DNA from: Liquidambar formosana
Lineage: Eukaryota > Streptophyta > Magnoliopsida > Saxifragales > Altingiaceae
DNA length: 64,000 bases
Reading direction: 5' to 3'
Assembly (NCBI GenBank): GCA_039720395.1
Contig: CM077826.1
Coordinates: 17,857,053 to 17,921,052, forward strand
The notes beneath the pieces are model-generated. The model made no database searches, was not told the DNA's origin, and was given only the letters and a program-made list of their open reading frames with translations. How positions within the stretch are numbered: the first letter of the stretch is position 1; each line of letters begins with the position of its first letter. The position numbers and the translations under genes are program-made. Positions 12,480 to 24,752 of the stretch are shown piece by piece.

Positions 12480-13117
12480 CTTCTTTTTTTTTTTTTTTTT
12501 TGGGGAAAGTAGCCCATGTTAACTTCTTACAAAAAGGCATACAGTAACTGCTTCTTTTATGATTATAAAGTGGAAGTGTTTGAGCTTATCAAGCTGGGAC
12601 ATGTTCTTAAGAGCTATGAATTTTTTTAATATTTCTTAAAAATCCTTTTTGTTTCACTGTATCGGATATGGATGCTGTCAACTACAACCTCTTTCTTTTC
12701 TCCAATATGTTAATAATAGAAGAAAGGGATTACATAGAACATACATGCCGAAAAAATGGTGGAAACTATTCCCAAAATAGCTAGTTTTGCGGCCATGGTT
12801 TCCCTCATGTATTAGAGACCAATCCCTCTTGCTTAGTCAGTAAGCATGATGGAATAAATATATTCCAGGAATCATCATAACCACAAACGTCTTTTATCAC
12901 TTTGTGTCATGCTTTATTACGTTTAATATAGTACTAATAACCTTGATCGAGAAGATTAAAAGTGAAATTAATCTATTCATAATGAAAACACGATAAGTGA
13001 TGTATATGATAAAGCAGCACTTTTCTCCTCACAATATCACTAAAAAATTAGGATGAACCCACATGTTCCACTATCCCTACTCGATCCCTTAAAGCACCCC
13101 CACAACACCACCCTCAC

Positions 13118-13130
13118 CCACCCCCCCCCC

Positions 13131-13176
<46 letters not shown>
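13118..13176. repeat. Poly(C) and (CA)n microsatellite
   Basis: A run of about 15 C is followed by CACCCACCCACA and then a perfect CA dinucleotide run to about 13176. Confidence 0.9.
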
Positions 13177-13182
<6 letters not shown>

Positions 13183-15348
13183 AAGGAAAAAACTGCTGAT
13201 TTATCTTCAGCAACCTCTCCTTCCCAATAGCCTTTCATTACTCTAGTCCTCCACTCAAGATTTCAAGAAGACATGATTCCAAGTATCACCATACCAATAT
13301 ACTTTGTTTAGGTAAACGTTTCTAGTCCACTGGAAAATGGTTAAATGGCCAATGAATGACTGTCCAATGATTAGACACTTCAAAATATTCTGCCAAAGTA
13401 ATTCCAACTTCAACTGAATTTTAAAATCAAACTCCTCTCCTTGCCCAGAGCTTTTCATCACTTTATTCCTCCACTCGATCTTCGTTTCTAGGAAACAAGA
13501 TTCCAAGCGTAACCATACCAATAGACCACCCCATAGGACTTTGTTTTGTCCTATGGTAGGGCTCATAGCTCTTTGTAGGTATGTATCATTGCTCAAGGCT
13601 TTCAAGGTACTAAGTGCCTTCACCACTTTGATTTTAATGGTACAAAATGCGAAGACTCCTTTTTAAGATATCAAGCACCCCTCAGTTGACATCAATGGAG
13701 GACCAATATACTCCAAGAACACCCAAAATAAGTCAGCTAATGTATGATTATAATAAGGAAACAACATGGGATCCAAAACTGTAGGCCAAAAATCAGAATG
13801 GAAATGGTATATTCGTGGAATAAACTTGTCCACTCACCGCCCCTCTCGATTCCCTCTATGATTTCTCAAATTCATTTTGAGTGGAATAGAGTTGGACCCC
13901 AGTCTTCTACAACTAAAATTTTCAACACGCCGGTTACTTGATAATCCCACACTAGTCAAATAGGCAAGACCCATATTGACGTCGGTTCAACTCAACGTCA
14001 ATCGATAATGTGGTGGAGGGCCTGCACCCTGTCATTCAATTGTGGCATGGAAGGTGCATTTTTTCCCTTATTGGGAATGACATGCCTATGCACTTAATGT
14101 TGGAAAATAATAGAGAAGATGCTACCATATAAAATAAAAGTAATACAAGAATTGCAAAAATACAAATAGTGTCAGTTGAGGCGCACATTATACGCTCACG
14201 ACGCGTCTGACTAAGTCAATTTTCGAACCCCTGTCCCGAAAATTGATCAATTGGGTTTCGGCTCGTGTGCACGTGAGCCTCTTTAAACTTCACCACATGT
14301 TACCATATACAACAAGTGGAATACTGTATAAACCCATTAAAACTCTTTTACTTTTTCAATTGAGACAAGGTGTTATCATACCCAAGTAGAAAACACTTTT
14401 AAGAAAACATTTTAGATTTTTGAAATACTTATTCTATACTTAAAATACAACACTTACATCCCCACTTTCGCGGCAAGAGGGTTTAAGTTTGCTATTTGCA
14501 GCATGATTGACGTTGCAATTAAAAGGTTGTGTTGTTTAGTTTGAAGCATAATTGCTGGGAATTCTTATCATAGGTGGGAATTTAAATGCCACTTCTCAAG
14601 AAATCCATTTCCCAAACTGATGGAAAAACTCCTTGAAAATTGTCAGGAAAGATTGATTCCAGTGACCATTTTCTCCTGCTAAAAAATGAAGGTCTATACG
14701 TTATTGCCCTGTAGCATTGTTATTGTAATGTTGGCATTCTATGTTATGAAGTATTTGCATATGAAATTATCGATATGGACACAGCCGGCCTATAATCCAA
14801 AAATCAGATCGACTCCTAATATGGAAAAAAAGAAAAAAAAAGGAAACAGAGGAAGAAAAATGAAATCACTGATTCACTTCCCTACAATTTGGAAGATTGT
14901 AAAACATTTTGTCTACAATTTAATGATCTTTTTGTAAGTGTGAGTTTTCAAGTACTGTGTTCTGGTACTCTTAATTTCCTATTGAAAATGTCCTTGAGAC
15001 TCTCAGGAAAGGAGTTTCCCAATGTATTTGATTCTTCATGGGCTTTCTTAATGCTTCATATCCAGTAGAAATTAAATACTCTCCTTAGTTTTTTCTCTTT
15101 CCAACTACTTGATTGCTAAGAATACCAAGTAAAGAAAAATAAAAATAAAAATAAAAATAAATATATTAAAATGGGCCACTGCCACTGCCACTCCAAACCC
15201 AAACCTGTCATAACCTTCTCATTTTGATTTTTCAGGGCAATTAAGCAGAGCATTTAAGTTTCTTTAATCATCTTTGAACTGCTTTCCTACATGTTTCCAT
15301 GCTCCTTTGGGTCAAGTTTTTTCACTACTGTTATCCTTGTCATCTCCT

Positions 15349-15571
15349 GTTCCCACTTCCTAAACTGTAATCATGGTTATTTGACGGCACAAATAGCTTA
15401 AATTCATAATGTTCCCACTTCCTAAACTGTAATCATGGTTAATTTGACGGAACAAATAGCTTAAATTGATGGTTAATTTGACAGCACAAATAGCTTAAAT
15501 TCATAATGTTCCCACTTCCTAAACTGTAATCATGGTTAATTTGACGGCACAAATAGCTTAAATTCATAATG
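15349..15571. repeat. Tandem repeat, roughly 62-bp unit, about 3.5 copies
   Basis: Units start GTTCCCACTTCCTAAACTG at 15349, 15411 and 15508, with a partial unit between 15468 and 15507. Each contains AATCATGGTTA, TTGACGG and CACAAATAGCTTAAATT. The copies differ by only a few bases, so the expansion looks recent. Confidence 0.9.
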
Positions 15572-16474
15572 TTTCAAATAGTTTTAATCTAGTGGTTGTT
15601 TGATGTCCAAAAACATCGCCAATGAAACATTACCTACCATCCACTTCACACCACAACTGTCCCAGCAAGGACCTAAAAGCCTCTAGAGGGGCGGGTGCCT
15701 CTACTTCCCCAAAGCAATCATTGTCTTTAGTTAGGTAGAGCTAGACCTGCCCTTGCCACTCTCTAACTGCAAAACTCTATTAAAATCCTAGTTCGTGTCC
15801 TAGACAAGCATGCTACTCCACTTACAGCGAATAACAATTTTTTTTTTTTTTTTTTAATGACACTTACAAAGAATGATTCTTGTGAGGCAAGCAGAACCTA
15901 ATGGATCGAGGTGTTTAAACCCTCACCCTCAAATTTATAATTCATAAAAAAAAAAAAAAAAAAAAGGACTTAGGAATTAGGATAGCCATTTGCCTCGTTC
16001 AAGTTTCAACAAATTCCTAGTGATCGATGATGGCACACCATGTGTAGTGTACGTATCCCCCATAATTTTTCGTAACGCAAAAGAAAGAATATTCTCCCTT
16101 GAGGCTTCATCTGTATTTTGGAAAAGTAGGTCACGAGGAAGATGCCGTGATCGAATCTGGTCCATCCATTGTGGGTACCATAAAAGTTTTGTTTTTGACA
16201 GATTGATTTGCCTTCTTTCATATCATATTCTGAGGTAGAAATCGAATGCGTCTTCCTCTCGCCGCGTAAAGTGATGTCCTTTTCTCCTCCATTTTTTGTT
16301 CGTGGCGTATGGGGGAGAAACAGGACTCTCATAAATGTCAAGGATATATATATTCTCTTGCCATGAAGTAACAGCATGATCAATCAAGATAATATGCGGC
16401 GATAAGGCGAAACTTTTGACCGTCCAGGACGAACCACCCACTGGTGGATTAAAATATGGATCTAGAGTAGCACC

Positions 16475-16510
<36 letters not shown>

Positions 16511-17049
16511 TTTCAGCAACCAAAGGATGGCAACAGTATAATATTACTAAAGAACTTCACCAATAAGGCAATAATTGAAGATAGGTATACCCTCTTGATT
16601 TGGACAGATACTACAAATCTTGAAATTGGATGTTGCAATTGGGGGGTTCTACACTTTGTTGTTAATGGAAAAAAAAAATTGAAAAAAAAAAAAAAAAGAG
16701 AGGAAAAACTTAAGAGTGAAGAGAATTTCTTAATGGCTTTACAACATCATGCTGCTAAAGAGGGGGGGTGGGGTGGGGATGCCCATCTTTCAACTTCCAT
16801 TTTAAATTATGAATTCGGATTAGCAAAAATAAAAAATAAAAAATAAAAAACAAAAACAAATACCAAGCCGTAGAAACATGAATTTCCTGTTTGAAAATAA
16901 TTTAAAGAGAAGTAAATAAAGCCTAAACATGCATAATAAAGGGAGATCCTCTGCCTCCCTCCCTTAGGGGCAGATCTGGAATTTTCTTCAAGTGGTTGTA
17001 TTTTTTTTAAAGTTTTAATTTTAAAATTTTTGCTAAAGGTAAGATGGTG
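15572..17049. other. Intergenic DNA, no recognised gene
   Basis: Poly(T) at about 15838-15855, poly(A) at about 15946-15965, and a (TA)n/poly(T) tract at 16476-16513. Overlapping minus-strand frames at about 15977-16519 have no recognisable domain and overlap in different frames, so none is called. Confidence 0.4.
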
Positions 17050-17397
17050 AAGGGAAAAATGTAGGAACACATATCGGTATCATTGAATAAAAGTGGTGAA
17101 AAGACATAAGATTAATAGATATGTCACACTTTAAAATGCTTATGTGACTTTTAGAGACGTAAAACTTGTTTATATACTACTCCTAACACCCTTGTTTAGC
17201 TGATGTAGAACAAGGTCCTAGCAAAATAGGAAAAGGGAGAAAAGTCACACATTGATATGATTGAATAAATGTGATGAAGTAAGACATAAGATTGACGCTA
17301 TACTCTAAAAACCTATGTCACTTTTAGAGATGAGGAACTTTACTTATATACTACTTTTAACACCCCGTACCCAATATGGGATAAGGTTCCTCTTCAT
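17050..17397. repeat. Direct repeat, roughly 160-bp units, LTR-like
   Basis: The segments at about 17063-17220 and 17243-17397 align through ACATAAGATT, TGACTTTTAGAGA or CACTTTTAGAGA, TATATACTACT and TAACACCC. They may be two worn LTRs or a tandem duplication of one. I could not find a primer-binding site between them. Confidence 0.55.
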
Positions 17398-17428
17398 GGT
17401 TGCACATAAAAATAAACTAAACAGACAA

Positions 17429-17742
17429 TACTTGGTTCCTCATAGTGGAGGAACAACTCCTCCTCCCTCTCACTTATATTATGTCACGTGTCATATTTAA
17501 TTTTAAAAAATATGAATACATGGATACAGACATGTGGACATATGAATACAAATATATGGATACTTATTCATATTCATTTGGACACATAAACATATATACA
17601 TGGATATATAGACACATGTCTATAATAACATAACATAAGGATATATGTACACAATTAATTTTCATTTGTTATGTTAGACATGTGACATAATATGAGTGGG
17701 AGGAAAGAGGAGTTACTCCTCTAATGTAAGGAGCCAAGTATT
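17429..17742. mobile_element. MITE with roughly 60-bp terminal inverted repeats
   Basis: The left arm starts ATACTTGGTTCCT and includes ATTATGTCACGTGTC. The right arm is the inverse, including GACATGTGACATAAT and ending GGAGCCAAGTAT. The centre is rich in ATGGATAC-type words. The target duplication was not resolved, so the superfamily is open. Confidence 0.65.
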
Positions 17743-17985
17743 ATCTTAAACTAAACCTTAACTTTATATAATCTACAAAAGTGGTAACTTTAATAAATTT
17801 AATCAAAATTTAACTAGATTTAATTAAAATTAACTATTTTTTCTCAATAAAGGTTAAAGCACTGCATAAATTTACTTATCCAAATTTGAAAAAAAAAAAA
17901 AAATAAATAAGTGGTTGCACAGGCACATATGTGCACCTTAGTGCAACCACCTCTGCCCTCCCTGACCATGCCCCTTACCATTTCT

Positions 17986-18136
17986 TTTTTTTTTTTGGTT
18001 TCCCAAGGTGTCCCCAGGTTTCGCCCAGAACTAATCCTTCGAGGTACGGTCGGGCGCCGAAGCGGGGACATCTCCCAAGAAAGTTTCTTGCATCCACAAA
18101 GGCTCGAACCCGAGACCTCTTGCTTAAGCGACCAGA
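17986..18136 (-). mobile_element. tRNA-derived SINE with 16-bp TSD
   Basis: Flanked by ccccttaccatttctt at 17971-17986 and 18137-18152. Read on the minus strand it has a Pol III B box, GGTTCGAGCC (about 18100-18110), an A-box-like region just upstream (about 18120-18135), and a poly(A) tail seen as poly(T) at 17986-17997. The body is about 150 bp, the usual size for plant SINEs. Confidence 0.85.
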
Positions 18137-18152
18137 CCCCTTACCATTTCTT

Positions 18153-19019
18153 GCCTGTATATTTGGGCCCCATTAGCATCAAACAATTGAAACGTACCCC
18201 ACGAGCTAGTGGGTTTGACTAAGAGCATTCTCGGTCTCCATGAAAATCAGCTATTTTGAATGATTTTAGACATCCAATTAACTTGATTTTAGTCAAAATT
18301 GTTTGAATGATTACAGTACTTCTAATAAGATACTCAATTCTAATCAAACGGTTAAACCGAGTCATCTGTTAGAGATAAAAAGGTGCAATCAGCCCCGCCA
18401 CCTATGTGGTGGGTCCTGTTATCATTTTTCGCCATGCCAATATATATGGCACATTCAGGAAGAGGAGACATGGAATAGGGTATAGAGAAAGTGATAGAGG
18501 ATCCCTCATAATAATAATAATAATAATAATAAGTATTACTTGGTTTGACTTGGTCACGGCATGGTACCCTTGAAGGATCCTATTAGGCGCTTGCAACAGT
18601 TCTATTCTTCTATTGCCTTCGTTAATAATGACTGCTTCATCAAAATATAATTATTCAATTGAGCACTTATTTGGAAAAGCACTTTCTCTTTCTCCCACCA
18701 CCGCCACCTTTTTTTTTTTTTTTTTTTTTTTCAGGTAGTATCAAATAGCAATACAATGCTGTATAATAAAATCAAGCAGGTTATTTATCACATACCCAAG
18801 AAAAAGAAAAATGAAAAATCAAACATAATGCTGTCAGATTATCATATCGATAACTTTTGACCTAAAGATCCAGATGGAGCCCATCCAATGTTGGACCCCC
18901 TGTTCCAAATATACGAGGCATGCTCTTGTTCAGTTGTTCTCTTTGATATTAATGAACCTCACGTGATTGGCACCTAAAAATGCCTTTCCCCTTTTTGTTT
19001 TTTAATTATTTTTAATTAT

Positions 19020-19068
<49 letters not shown>

Positions 19069-21181
19069 TTTGGGGGTCCTTTAAACAGGCCTACCCTTTT
19101 TGAACTGCTACATTGTTTGGCATCTAGGAATACTTAAAATACAAATATTGTGCGCATGGCATAGTTGATATCTTGGTGGGTCCAAAAAATCAAGAAATAT
19201 TGTGGCAGAAAGAAGGGCTATATTTTAGTGACCCCAATTCAACAAGGGAAGCACTTTCTGCAAAATTGATTGGATTGCTCCCACTTTCAATAGAGGCAGT
19301 TTATTGGGCATTTTTCAGTTAAAGAAAACATAAAGAATCTCACCATTTTGACCAAATTGCCTCCCGATAATGGAGAGGGGCTGATGATAGAGGGCAGAAA
19401 GGTTGTAAACCTACTTAATTGTGATCACCTCTTCTTTTTGGTAGGGGAAGTAGGGTGTTAAAAGTTGTCCTACCATGGTTTCTAATATGCAAAATAATGG
19501 GCATATATTTCTATATTTTTAAATGTAATCTAGTTGAACTTATCTGCACCTAACAGACTTTCTAGAACCCTGCCACTCCCTCTCTAATGTATTCAATGAG
19601 TTATAAACAAGTTGTATCAAGGTTCGGATTCCAAACCAACAAAACTAAAACCAACCCAATTAGCATTTCTAATTATTATTTTAATTTTAGTTTCAAATAT
19701 TTTTTTTTTCAAATTTTAAAATATTAATTTTGATATTAATGAATTGGTAAATTGGTTATAAGTTGGTCAATATTAAATGGGTAAACTCTTTTTTTCCTCC
19801 ACCGTCTTGAAATGGGGAGGTCTTTGTTTCGAGTAGTTTGTAGAGTGAGTTAGATATTTCTCAGCGTTTTTATCTAGTTATCTGTTAAACCTCCCCCCTT
19901 CCCAACCCCCCACCGCCAAAAAAAATAATTTTTGAGGACTTTATGTTCAACTGGAACACTCAAGAATGGATGCTTTGGTTTTCACCTAGCCGCTGTAATG
20001 ACATTAAATTATCATAATTACTTAATTACTTAATTATTAATTTCACAACTTGATTTAATTTAGAGCACAATTTCAAACCCATTAAAAATAAAAATAAAAA
20101 TTTATGATAGATTATAAGCAACCCTTTTGAATTATAGGTTAGATTTATGAAACTCCCCTAGACTTTAGAAGTGAACAAATAATCCCTTATTAAATTTGGT
20201 TACTTTGTCAAACTTAATACCAAAATTCTTAAATTTATGATCTATTTTCAACAAATTTAAAGCTTAAACCAATTGTAACTATAATACTAGTTTAGACATT
20301 AAATGATTAAATTTAAATTGGTTTAACGATATTGCATAACGCGCACATAATCTAATTCATCATATTCTTTGACGTCGATAGAGAGTAAGTGTCACAATTT
20401 TATAATGAGATTTCATAGCATGTGTCTTAAAGGCATATGTTAATATGCATTTAATGAAAGAATAATTTTATAAAAACTGCATAGAAAATTATGTAAATAA
20501 TATAGGAAAATAGTACAACTTGCATAAAATATGAAAAAAAATACATAAAATTTTTTGTAAATATGTTTTTCCAAGTAATTATTGCTTCATAACATCTATC
20601 TCAACATGTACCTTAAGAGTAAACATTAAAAAAAATCCCTTAATTCATAGATTATTTACTAAATTTAAAATTAGGATTCCGTGAAACAGGCCTATAATTC
20701 ACATGGTTTTCATGTAATTTATTAAAAAATTTAAGACATCAAAGAGGCATGAACTATTGAACTGTCTCTTCCCAATAAAATAAAGTCATGACGGTTGTAT
20801 GGCTTTTATCCCCCCACGCCCCAAAGAAAGGGAAAAAGAAAAAAGAGAAGAAAAGAAAATGTCTGGTAAGAAAAATCATTTAGGGAATAAATATGGGCAA
20901 AAATAGATTGTAAAGAAGCAAAAAAATCACCGAATGAAAGGCTGGAATATTTCCACTAATATAAAGTTAGACTGAACGGTCCTGATTGCATGTCCCTTTT
21001 TTTTTTTTTTTTTTTTCTTTTTGGGTCGAAAAAATGAGTCAGAAGTTGAAATTGAAGTTGAACTGAGATATTTCCACTAATACACTTCTCAAGGCTTATT
21101 TGAATGAGCTTTTTAACAGCCTAAAATCATTTATATGGTTCAAAATTACTTTTTGAGCATATTTGGATGATTTGTCCATAA
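18153..21181. other. AT-rich intergenic DNA, no gene seen
   Basis: Contains an ATA trinucleotide run (18507-18533), poly(T) at about 18710-18731, a (TA)n tract followed by poly(T) at 19025-19071 and poly(T) at about 20998-21016. No protein-coding or RNA gene can be supported. Confidence 0.5.
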
Positions 21182-21481
21182 GAGCATCTCCAACTATGTG
21201 AGGCATTTAGGTGAGTTATATGGTTTTTTTTGCATCGCTACGGTGTAAAAATACATCGTTACAGTGAAAATGCATCACATAAAAAAAAATTACTAATCCA
21301 ATGCATGTGAGTCATTTTTTTGCTAGAGTAGTCATTTTTTTTCCTCAACCACCTTTCTCTCTACTTCTAACTATTTCTTCGAAGATGATATGACAAATTT
21401 GCATTTGAGTCATTTTTTTGAGTCAAATATAGCTCAAGATTTGCCTCAAGCGATATTTGCCTCACCCATTGGAACATCTAC
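21182..21481. mobile_element. MITE with AGCATCTCCAA-type ends
   Basis: The left edge GAGCATCTCCAACTATGTGA and the right edge TTGCCTCACCCATTGGAACA (continuing TCTAC) are imperfect inverses. The interior is a low-complexity set of ATGCATC/GATGCAT-type words. Edges and superfamily are uncertain. Confidence 0.5.
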
Positions 21482-22465
21482 TTTTCACACTTATGGGTTG
21501 TAAAAAAAATTGATTTTAATAGAAACAAGGTCCTCCCAACTTTGGTAGAAAAGTTGTACAAGAATCAGATAACCTTTAAATGGTAATCATGAGCATGCCC
21601 TCTATATTATAATGCGTGAAACAAAAATACCAACCATATCTTTTTGCTTTTAGCAATTTCTGATTCTCTTCTAATTATGTTTACCAACTGAAGTTATAGT
21701 TAACCCAAACAGAATTTGAGTGTGCAACTTCCGAACAACTGCAAACAAGTTCGCTAGAAGCTTATTTGAATTTAATTGATTATTAAACGAGTAAATTTCA
21801 AGCTCGACATTAAGACTTGTCTAATGAACAAGTCAATTAAGCTCAGGCAAACAAAAATTTGACTTAGTGGGATTCGCAAAAATAGGCTTATTAAGACTCG
21901 GATTTATCATTTTTTGTATATTCGATATATTTTTCAAATGATAAAGCTGTAAACGAATAAAACCATTTGCGAAGCAAATTTGTTTAGTATCTCTATAAAG
22001 CTCATTCGAATTTGATTATTTATTCAACCACCTATCTCAAACAAGCTTGAGTTGAGCTTATCACTTTAAGACGATCAAACTTTGTGGAGCCCATTAAAAA
22101 GCGAGGGACACCTGTGTCTTCCAAGTTCCAAGGTCTACGCTACCAAAGATTGTCCACAATCTACAATACGTACTGCACATTAGTAACATGAAGCCCAGAG
22201 TGTTTCCTAGGGCCCACCATATATAATGTTGCGCTGTCGCTTCACCCTGTTATTCCCCACCTTTTTTATAATGACAAATACTCGTTTCTATCTTGATACC
22301 TGAAATGCCGAAGATGCCCTTAACAACTATGGGAATGGCAAGTTAACAACTGCCAATTACGATAATAAAATGACCAGAATGCCCTTAGCATGCAAATGAC
22401 CAGTCAAAAAGCCCTTTTACATGCAAATGAGTCAAATGACGACGCCTACTCATTACCTCAAAAAA

Positions 22466-22789
22466 GGTGAATTACAAAGAAATCTCATGATGTTTAATCA
22501 TTTTTCATATAATTCCTTTTTTCTAACAAAAGTCCGTGTAATGTCTCCCATTAATTAGATTTTGGGTGAAAAAATGAGTAGAAATTGGGTAAAAAAACAC
22601 TATAGGAATAAGTGAATATTATTAAGCATATAAGAGATGTATCATTTTTTTAGTATTTTTCCCTTCTAATTTCTGTTCAGTTTTTCATCCAAAACCTAAT
22701 TGAGGGAGACATTGCATTGATTTTTTTTTTTTTTTTTTTGGGTTACGTGAAATAGGGCTAAATATTAGGAGGTTTCTTGTAATTTACCA
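22466..22789. mobile_element. Foldback MITE, roughly 150-bp inverted arms
   Basis: The left arm begins GGTGAATTACAAAGAAA and the right arm ends GGTTTCTTGTAATTTACC. The two arms mirror each other through GTCTCCC...TTTTGGGTGAAAAA on the left and TTTTTCATCCAAAACC...GGGAGAC on the right. Poly(A/T) sequence borders both sides, hiding the target duplication. It ends only 20 bp before the Mutator-like element. Confidence 0.65.
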
Positions 22790-22808
22790 AAAAATAATAA
22801 AAAATCTA

Positions 22809-23177
22809 GGGCAAACTACATATTAGTGTCATAAACTTTACCCTCATTTTCAATGTGGTGTATTAACTTTCAATTTGCACAATTTAGTGCATCAATTGTG
22901 CATCCGTGTGTCAATGTAGGAAATCAGTGGACGGACGTTAGATTCATAACGGTGAAAGTCACGGGCGCACACGTGGTGGCCAGCTGGCACCTACGTGGCA
23001 TCTTACATTGCCAGATGAACTAATTTCCCACCATTTTCAGAGCACGTGCTCTGCACGTGAGGATTAGTTCAATCAATAAGCCATTCTCCCCCCATTTGAG
23101 AGCACAGGGTCTGCACATGACTACTCCGGTCAACCTATAGATTCTATACTCCGGCCAACTCCATTTTTTCTGGCCAA

Positions 23178-23213
<36 letters not shown>

Positions 23214-24144
23214 TTAATCAAACATTGGAACAGACCACAGCAGCAAGACCTCAATGACAGCCACTTCTCTCTCTCTCTCAGCCCTACCCCCTCATGTGCA
23301 AATATAGGAATATTTGCTCCTCATTGCTACAGTTCTCACCACGGGAAGGAAGGAGAGAATGAGATGGGAGGGTAGGAGAGGAAAGGAAAAAAAGAAAAAG
23401 AAAAAAAATAGAGGAAAACAAATCAAAGAGAAGATCGTCGTTGCTTCGCCGATGTTAGAGATGGTGTTGTAGAAGTTGCCGACTCATCTGTGAGCAATTG
23501 GAAGGCGGCGGAGGGTTTCAACGATGGGTCTCGTTAGAAGGTTTCAGCGATTAACGTTGGATCTCGTCAGTTGTGGTGTTTGAGCAGTAGCGGAAAAGGG
23601 GTTCTCGACGGTGGAGGTGCAGCAGAGGTTCCGACAACAAATGGGGACTTCGTGGGGTTCGATCAGTAGTGGGATCGACGGCTAGACCTCGCTGGCAACC
23701 CGCTCCAGCCCTGTCCAGATCCAGATCAAGCCTCCATCGCCTTTCTCTCTCACTCGTCCTATTTCTCTCTCTGTTTTGAGCCCTAGATTGTGTCCAGCAG
23801 CATACAGGGTGAAGGTAAAGGTAAAGTAACCCTCACGTGCAGACCATGTACTCTCAAATGGGGGGAGAATGGCTTATTGATTGAACTAATCCTCACTTGC
23901 AAAGCACGTGCTCTGAAAATGGTGGGAAATTGGTTCATCTGGCCATGTAGGATGCCACGTAGGTGCCAACTGGCCACCACGTGTGCGCCCGTGACTTTCA
24001 CCGTTATGAATCCAACGTCCGTCCACTGATTTCCTACATTAACACATAGATGCACAGTTGATGTACTAAATTGTGCAAATTGAAAGTTAATACACCACAT
24101 TGAAACTAAGGGTAAAGTTCGTGACACTAACATGTAGTTTGCCC
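22809..24144. mobile_element. Non-autonomous Mutator-like element (MULE)
   Basis: Terminal inverted repeats of about 312 bp (22809-23120 and 23833-24144) start GGGCAAACTACA. The insertion is framed by a perfect 9-bp duplication, aaaaatcta, at 22800-22808 and 24145-24153. Long TIRs plus a 9-bp duplication are the signature of Mutator-type elements. The roughly 710-bp interior has no transposase; after a poly(T) tract and CT-rich DNA it becomes GC-richer (about 23430-23800) than the surrounding DNA, with runs such as GGCGGAGGG and TCGACGGTGGAGG. That contrast makes a captured gene fragment (Pack-MULE) possible but unproven. Confidence 0.88.
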
Positions 24145-24163
24145 AAAAATCTATTACTGCTTA

Positions 24164-24423
24164 CTCCCTTCGTTTCATAATAAGTGTCTTACTTTCCTTT
24201 TTGGGATGTTTCAAAATAAGTGTCCCATTTTAAAAGTCAATGGACCTTTTTTACTCATTTCCTAAAATACCCTTAAAAATGTTTTCTTTCTTTTTCTAAT
24301 GTTTTACAAACTTGAGGGTAAAATTGGAATTTCAAAATATATACATTGATGTGAAAGCATTTAAAAGGGTTTCATTAAAAAACGTTCTTTTCAAAAGGAA
24401 CACTTATTATGAAACGGAGGGAG
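24164..24423. mobile_element. Stowaway-like MITE, complete
   Basis: The left TIR CTCCCTTCGTTTCATAATAA and its right inverse, ending TTATTATGAAACGGAGGGAG, are about 24 bp long with one or two mismatches. The element is flanked by TA at 24162-24163 and 24424-24425. Length 260 bp. It lies about 270 bp upstream of the sulfate transporter TATA box. Confidence 0.9.
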
Positions 24424-24695
24424 TAATAATTAACGAACTGACAAAACACTGCCCTATTGAAATCAAATCCACTACTTGTTTTCAGTGTATTGGCTTTGTA
24501 TTTGGTTGTATCTAGAGCATTTAATGGATGAAAAAGTATAAGCACAGTCATTCATTTTGAGTGTAGAACATGTGTTTACCCCTTTTTTTCTCATCAAATG
24601 ATATTTTACATCATGTAGATGCTATGATACGAAGACAAGCACGAATTCAACACGCTTCAAACAAGTAAAAGATCCAAACTCCCCTCTCCGCCTCC

Positions 24696-24752
24696 CTATA
24701 AATATGGCCATGATGTGTATTATGTACTCAACAATTGAGTGAATTTTCAGAA
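24696..24752 (+). promoter_or_regulatory. TATA box and leader of SULTR3;3-like gene
   Basis: CTATAAATA at 24696-24704 lies about 50 bp before the first in-frame ATG (24753). That implies a leader of only about 20-25 nt if the usual TATA spacing holds. The upstream ATGs at 24704 and 24710 would fall before the predicted start of transcription. Confidence 0.55.

Larger units (their letters stand above)
12124..15348. other. Intergenic DNA with low-complexity tracts
   Basis: No gene recognised. It holds a CCCCCA repeat (12449-12479), a C run with a CA run (13118-13176), and a diverged direct repeat of about 80 bp (13231-13310 and 13449-13550). The 123-codon minus-strand frame at 13255-13626 spans both copies of that repeat and matches nothing I know. 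Confidence 0.4.

Noticed and set aside
13255..13626. 123-codon minus-strand frame
   Set aside because: It spans two copies of a direct repeat, has no recognisable domain and no splice or promoter context.
14686..14937. 83-codon plus-strand frame with a hydrophobic start
   Set aside because: Half of it is a lysine-rich stretch from an A-run; no homology recognised.
15349..15571. CRISPR-like spaced repeats
   Set aside because: Repeats are directly tandem without spacers, in a plant nuclear context.
16006..16383. 125-codon minus-strand frame and its overlapping neighbours
   Set aside because: Several frames overlap on both strands with no known motif; likely chance openness.
24735..24752. Start of the SULTR frame at 24735
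   Set aside because: The codon is TTG; the first in-frame ATG is 24753.
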